Of a stretch of DNA of 44,262 bases, positions 40,893-44,262 are shown piece by piece; positions within the stretch are counted from its first letter, which is position 1, and each line of letters begins with the position of its first letter. This DNA comes from Halobacteriales archaeon QS_9_68_42 (lineage in GTDB: Archaea > Halobacteriota > Halobacteria > Halobacteriales > Haloarculaceae), in NCBI GenBank assembly GCA_003022905.1, contig PXSE01000106.1, positions 1 to 44,262 of the forward strand. The letters run 5' to 3'. The position numbers and the translations under genes were made by a program. Below the pieces are notes generated by a model that saw only the letters and a program-made list of their open reading frames with translations, was not told where the DNA came from and did no database searches.

Positions 40893-41504
40893 GTGAGCGG
40901 CTTCACCGACAAGGAGCGCGACCGGATTCGTGAGGCGCTGTACGAGGCCGGCCGGGAGCTGTTCGCCCGGTTCGGGCTCGAGCGGACGCGTATCGCCGAC
41001 CTGACCGAGGCGGTGGGCATCGGGACGAGCACGTTCTACCAGTTCTTTGACTCCAAGGAGGCGCTGTACCTGGCGATACTGGTCCGGGAACGCGAGCGGG
41101 TCGCCGAGGAACTGGAGGCCGAACTCGAGGCGGCGCCCGACGTTCAAAGCGAGGTGCGGCTCACCGTCGAGGGGTTCCTCAAGGAGCTGTCGACGAACCC
41201 GCTGTACTACCGGCTACTGGTCGAGGACGAACTCCGGGCGCTCCACGAAACGCTACCGGAAACGGCCGTCGAGGATCACTTCCGGACGGCTATCGAGGCC
41301 GACGACCCCCGAATCCGGCGGTGGGTCGAGGACCCCTCGTTCCGGGTCGACGACCCCGTGCGGGTCCGGGGGCTGTTTCGGCTCTTAGGGTTCACCGTCG
41401 CCGCCCGCGAGGAACTGTTCGAGCCGGCCGGCGCGGAGGCGCTGTACGAGGAGAGCCAGGACCTGCTGGTGGACGTGGTTGTCGACGGGCTGTTCGAAGA
41501 CTGA
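40893..41504 (+). CDS. TetR/AcrR-family repressor
   Basis: 203 residues from GTG 40893 with an SD-like GAGGGG upstream. An in-frame ATG at 40815 overlaps the probable promoter and is rejected. The N-terminal TetR DNA-binding domain is clear: 'IREALYEAGRELFARFGLER', 'TRIADLTEAVGIGTSTFYQF' (HTH about 33-52) and 'FDSKEALYLAIL'. The C-terminal helical ligand domain has no specific marker. Divergent from the COG1361-RND operon across an inverted repeat, so it almost certainly regulates that export system in response to its substrate. Convergent with the next gene, with stops adjacent. Confidence 0.9.
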   Translation: MSGFTDKERDRIREALYEAGRELFARFGLERTRIADLTEAVGIGTSTFYQFFDSKEALYLAILVRERERVAEELEAELEAAPDVQSEVRLTVEGFLKELSTNPLYYRLLVEDELRALHETLPETAVEDHFRTAIEADDPRIRRWVEDPSFRVDDPVRVRGLFRLLGFTVAAREELFEPAGAEALYEESQDLLVDVVVDGLFED

Positions 41505-42227
41505 CTACTGAGACTCCAGCAGGCCGTAGGTTGACCCGAGGTGGTCGATTATCCAGTCGACCGTCGAGGGGTCGTACGTCCAGAAGCCGTAAAAGGCCCG
41601 CGACTCCCGCTCCTCGGCCAGGAGCGCGCACTTGTCGACGTCGACGCCGGCGCCGTCGTAGGCGACGAACCACGACTGCTCTATCTCGTCGGCCCGCTCG
41701 ACGTGGATGGTGAGGTCGGTATCGTGGGGCGGGACATCCGCGTCGGGGTAGGCATAGGCGTGGACGTCGAGGTCGTCCTTCCCGGCGAGTCGCCCGTAGA
41801 CGTCCATCTGCTCTTCGAGGATGGAGAGCCGCTGAAACCCGGAGCGGAGCGTCCCCTCGCCGACCCGCCAGGCGCGGTCCTCAATCTCCCGGGAGGCCGC
41901 GACCATCTGTCCGATGTCGTAGGAGGTGAACATCGTCTCGTCGAGGTGGTCGAGAACGGGCCGGTAGGCCTCGTCGTCGAACTCGGGGTCGGTCCCGGCA
42001 TCCGTCGCCTCGACGACCTCCTTGACGGGCGCGGCGGTGACGAACTCGCCGTCCTCCGAGAGCACGGCGAAGGAGTTGGGCCTGCCGCTGGGGGTCCGCT
42101 CGGCGGCGACCGTCAGGTTGCGGTCGTGGAACTGCTCGCGGAGGGTCTCGACGGCGTCGTCTGCGTTGAACGCCGTGAGGGTCTTCTCGTGTTCCTCCAC
42201 CCCCGCGATGAGTTCGGTCAGGGACAT
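41505..42227 (-). CDS. DICT-type sensory domain protein
   Basis: 240 residues from ATG 42227 (MSLTELIAGVEEHEKTLTAF). An N-terminal helical part is followed by the DICT-like core: 'HDRNLTVAAERTPSGRPNSF', 'AVLSEDGEFVTAAPVKEVVE', 'DETMFTSYDIGQMVAASREI', 'RAWRVGEGTLRSGFQRLSIL' and 'WFVAYDGAGVDVDKCALLAE', ending 'FYGFWTYDPSTVDWIIDHL'. DICT domains accompany cyclases and two-component systems and are thought to sense redox or light-linked signals. No catalytic domain is attached. It diverges from korA. The longer upstream frame lacks coding character. Confidence 0.85.
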   Translation of the reverse strand: MSLTELIAGVEEHEKTLTAFNADDAVETLREQFHDRNLTVAAERTPSGRPNSFAVLSEDGEFVTAAPVKEVVEATDAGTDPEFDDEAYRPVLDHLDETMFTSYDIGQMVAASREIEDRAWRVGEGTLRSGFQRLSILEEQMDVYGRLAGKDDLDVHAYAYPDADVPPHDTDLTIHVERADEIEQSWFVAYDGAGVDVDKCALLAEERESRAFYGFWTYDPSTVDWIIDHLGSTYGLLESQ

Positions 42228-42418
42228 TCCGTGTGGCCGGTACCATGACAGTGCCCGTAATAAACCTGTGCCCGAATTGTGGCTCCGGGTGCGTCCCGCC
42301 GAGCAACGGACCCGCGAAAACCGCAGGACGGAATCCCTGTTCAAAGACCTATATCATTATTAATCTATGCCAACATGTAGCAAATGCTTTTGGTCGCGGG
42401 CGTCGAACTTTGGACAAG

Positions 42419-42434
42419 GCGCCCGTCCGGGCGC
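42419..42434 (+). promoter_or_regulatory. Leader hairpin and upstream TATA of korAB
   Basis: GCGCCCG-TC-CGGGCGC is a perfect 7-bp inverted repeat ending 11 nt before the korA ATG. An AT-rich TATATCATTATTAAT (42350-42364) about 80-95 nt before the ATG is the best promoter, implying a leader of about 60 nt that would carry this hairpin. A role in mRNA stability or translation is inference. Confidence 0.35.
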
Positions 42435-42444
42435 AGTGATACAC

Positions 42445-44196
42445 ATGACAGAGGAAATCGTCTGGCGAATCGCGGGCGGTTCCGGGGACGGAATCGACTC
42501 GACGAGCCAGAACTTCGCGAAAGCACTGATGCGGTCCGGCCTGCACGTGTTCACCCACCGCCACTACCCGTCGCGGATTCGCGGCGGCCACACGTACGTG
42601 GAGGTACGGGCCGCACCGGACCCGGTCCGCTCCCGCGGCGACGGCTACAACTTCCTGTTGGCGCTCGGGGATTCCTTCGCGCGGAACCCCCAGGAGGAGG
42701 CCTACTACGGGACCGAGGAAATAAAGCCGCTGACCGAGAACCTCGACGACCTCCGGGAGGGCGGCGTCATCGTCTACGACGAGGGCCTCATCGACGTCGA
42801 GGAGGTCCCCGACTTCCAGGAGCGCGTCGAGGCAAACGACTGGCACGTCTACCCGCTCGACCTGCGGGGGATGGCCCGCGACCGGGGCCGGGAGGTCATG
42901 CGCAACACTGCGGGCGTCGGCGCCGCCGGCGCGCTGCTCGAGTACGACCTCGGCCACATCGAGGACCTGATGGCCGACGCGATGTCCGGGGAGGTGCTGG
43001 AGACGAACCTCGAGATTCTCGAGGCCGCCTACCAGCAGGTCGACGACATGGAGTTCACCCACGACCTCCGGATGCCGACGGGCAGCCACGACGAAGAGCA
43101 GGTGCTGCTCTCGGGGTCGAACGCCATCGCCTACGGCGCCCTCGACGAGGGCTGTCGGTTCATCTCCGGGTACCCCATGACCCCGTGGACGGAGGTGTTC
43201 ACGCTGATGAGCCAGCACCTCCCGGAGATCGGCGGCATCGAAACGCCGGTCGTCCTCGTCGAGGCGATGCGGGCCGGCCCCTCGACAGGCATGCCGACCA
43301 AGCCCGAGCAGGCTGACCTCGAGCACGTCCTCTACACGAGCCAGGGTGACTCCAACCGCGTCGTCCTGGCGCCCGGTAACGCCGCGGAGGCATACGACCA
43401 GACCCGGACGGCCTTCCAGATGGCCTACGACTACCAGCTGCCGGCCATCGTGCTGTACGACCAGAAGCTCTCCGGCGAGCTGCGCAACGTCGACGAGGCG
43501 TTCTTCGACCGCGAGCCAAACCCGGACTTGGGAGCGACCCTCTCGGAGGAGGAGATCGCCGAGGCGGCCCACCACGCCTCCGGGAAGTTCCAGCGGTTCC
43601 GGCACGACCCTGGCGAGGACGGCGTCTCGCCACGCTCGCTACCGGGCCAGAAGGGCGGCCGGTTCCTGGCGACCGGCAACGAGCACACCCCCGAGGGCCA
43701 CCTCAGCGAGGACACCGACAACCGGGTCGCCCAGCTGGACCGTCGGATGCGGAAGCTCGGGGCCATCCGCGAGGAGCTGGACGGCCGCGAGTCCACTCAC
43801 CAGACGCTGCACGCACCTGTCGAGGACGCCGACTACGGAATCCTCACGTTCGGCAGCCACCAGGGCACCGTCGAGGAGGCCGTCGACCGCATGACCGCCG
43901 AGGGCCATAGCGTGAAGTCGCTGGGCGTCTCGGCGCTGATGCCGTTCCCCGAGGCCGAGGTGACGACGTTCCTCGAGTCGGTCGAGGAGGCGCTGGTCGT
44001 CGAGATGAACGGCTCGGCGCAGTTCCGCGGGCTCGTCCAGAAGGAGCTCGGGCGGTTCGGTCCGAAGATGAACAGCCTCCTGAAGTACAACGGCAACCCC
44101 TTCGAGCCCGCCGAGGTCGTCGAGGGGTTCGAGACGATACTTGACGGCGAGGAGCCCGCCCCAACAACGCGGTTCGTCCCCGCCGCAGGTGACTGA
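42445..44196 (+). CDS. korA: 2-oxoacid:ferredoxin oxidoreductase alpha subunit, with an in-frame internal deletion
   Basis: 583 residues. The N-terminal gamma domain ('EIVWRIAGGSGDGIDSTSQN', 'YPSRIRGGHTYVEVR') is fused to the alpha pyrimidine-binding domain ('LSGSNAIAYGALDEGCRFIS', 'GYPMTPWTEVFTLMSQHLPE', 'VVLVEAMRAGPSTGMPTKPE') and domain II ('YGILTFGSHQGTVEEAVDRM'). It oxidises 2-oxoglutarate or another 2-oxoacid to acyl-CoA with ferredoxin as acceptor, together with KorB and TPP. Between 'LPEIGGI' and 'ETPVVLVE' (43239/43240) the conserved stretch of the family (EDE..A...GAS.AG..A....SGGGF.LM), about 45 residues, is absent. The frame is preserved. With korB 2 bp downstream it forms an operon. 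Confidence 0.9.
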   Translation: MTEEIVWRIAGGSGDGIDSTSQNFAKALMRSGLHVFTHRHYPSRIRGGHTYVEVRAAPDPVRSRGDGYNFLLALGDSFARNPQEEAYYGTEEIKPLTENLDDLREGGVIVYDEGLIDVEEVPDFQERVEANDWHVYPLDLRGMARDRGREVMRNTAGVGAAGALLEYDLGHIEDLMADAMSGEVLETNLEILEAAYQQVDDMEFTHDLRMPTGSHDEEQVLLSGSNAIAYGALDEGCRFISGYPMTPWTEVFTLMSQHLPEIGGIETPVVLVEAMRAGPSTGMPTKPEQADLEHVLYTSQGDSNRVVLAPGNAAEAYDQTRTAFQMAYDYQLPAIVLYDQKLSGELRNVDEAFFDREPNPDLGATLSEEEIAEAAHHASGKFQRFRHDPGEDGVSPRSLPGQKGGRFLATGNEHTPEGHLSEDTDNRVAQLDRRMRKLGAIREELDGRESTHQTLHAPVEDADYGILTFGSHQGTVEEAVDRMTAEGHSVKSLGVSALMPFPEAEVTTFLESVEEALVVEMNGSAQFRGLVQKELGRFGPKMNSLLKYNGNPFEPAEVVEGFETILDGEEPAPTTRFVPAAGD

Positions 44197-44198
44197 CA

Positions 44199-44262
44199 AT
44201 GAGTGCATTCAACGCCATCGGCGAGGAACGCGAGGTAGAGCGCGAGGAGTACACCCCCGGCA
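44199..44262 (+). CDS. korB: 2-oxoacid:ferredoxin oxidoreductase beta subunit, 5' end only
   Basis: ATG 44199 lies 2 bp after the korA stop and gives 'MSAFNAIGEEREVEREEYTP' before the window ends. The start resembles haloarchaeal KorB proteins, whose TPP-binding domain (CPGCGDFG) would follow outside the window. The call rests on operon position and these 21 residues. Confidence 0.75.
   Translation, partial: MSAFNAIGEEREVEREEYTPG

Noticed and set aside
1..44262. CRISPR arrays, rRNA genes, replication origin (orc1/cdc6 with ORB repeats)
   Set aside because: No regularly spaced repeats, rRNA sequence or Cdc6-like gene was seen.

Overview
The window looks like a piece of a halophilic archaeal (Halobacteria) chromosome. 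Codons are strongly GC3-biased and the proteins are acidic (Asp/Glu-rich). Many starts are preceded about 25-30 nt upstream by an AT-rich TATA-like element and no ribosome binding site, as expected for leaderless haloarchaeal mRNAs. Family content agrees: KorAB, a separate cobalamin-binding methylmalonyl-CoA mutase subunit with MeaB, an archaeal type IV pilus ATPase/membrane pair with several pilin-like partners, a tRNA-Ala with G3:U70, COG1361 repeat proteins and IS200/IS605-type tnpB elements. I cannot name the genus.

Layout. 1-515: 3' end of a tnpB element with its right-end hairpin. 639-4849: a small conserved protein, a receiver-GAF regulator, a large inverted repeat, an alpha/beta hydrolase, and meaB with mcmA2. 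5026-5807: tRNA-Ala followed by duplicated tRNA 3'-end sequence and gene debris (aldehyde dehydrogenase C-terminus). 5804-6932: small proteins. 7177-14075: type IV pilus-like operon read right to left (ATPase, membrane platform, four pilin-like proteins). 14179-17367: broken aminotransferase, Lrp/AsnC regulator, small HTH protein, MFS transporter. 17584-24641: an AT-richer orphan gene, broken acyl-CoA ligase, O-methyltransferase, coiled-coil membrane protein, thioredoxin-like protein, and a four-repeat LEA/WHy-like protein.

24642-35388 is an accessory island. It holds four PIN-toxin modules (one decayed), a lipoprotein gene with frameshifts plus a truncated paralogue, four copies of a shared non-coding repeat, a complete tnpB element, three orphan right-end hairpins, and an IS607-type tnpA/tnpB pair whose tnpA carries a nonsense codon. 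35421-41504 holds an interrupted metallo-beta-lactamase hydrolase, a RecA-like protein, and a TetR-controlled pair (secreted COG1361 protein plus RND/MMPL transporter) diverging over an inverted repeat. The window ends with a DICT-domain protein and korA-korB (korB cut by the window edge).

The most striking pattern is that five otherwise well-preserved housekeeping-type genes each lack one internal block (near 14356, 19605, 35831, 37346 and 43239). Four are thereby frameshifted. The fifth, korA, stays in frame but loses its most conserved signature. Everything on either side of each gap still reads as intact protein. This is either systematic assembly loss or an unusual deletion process, and it should be settled before any of these genes is called a pseudogene.
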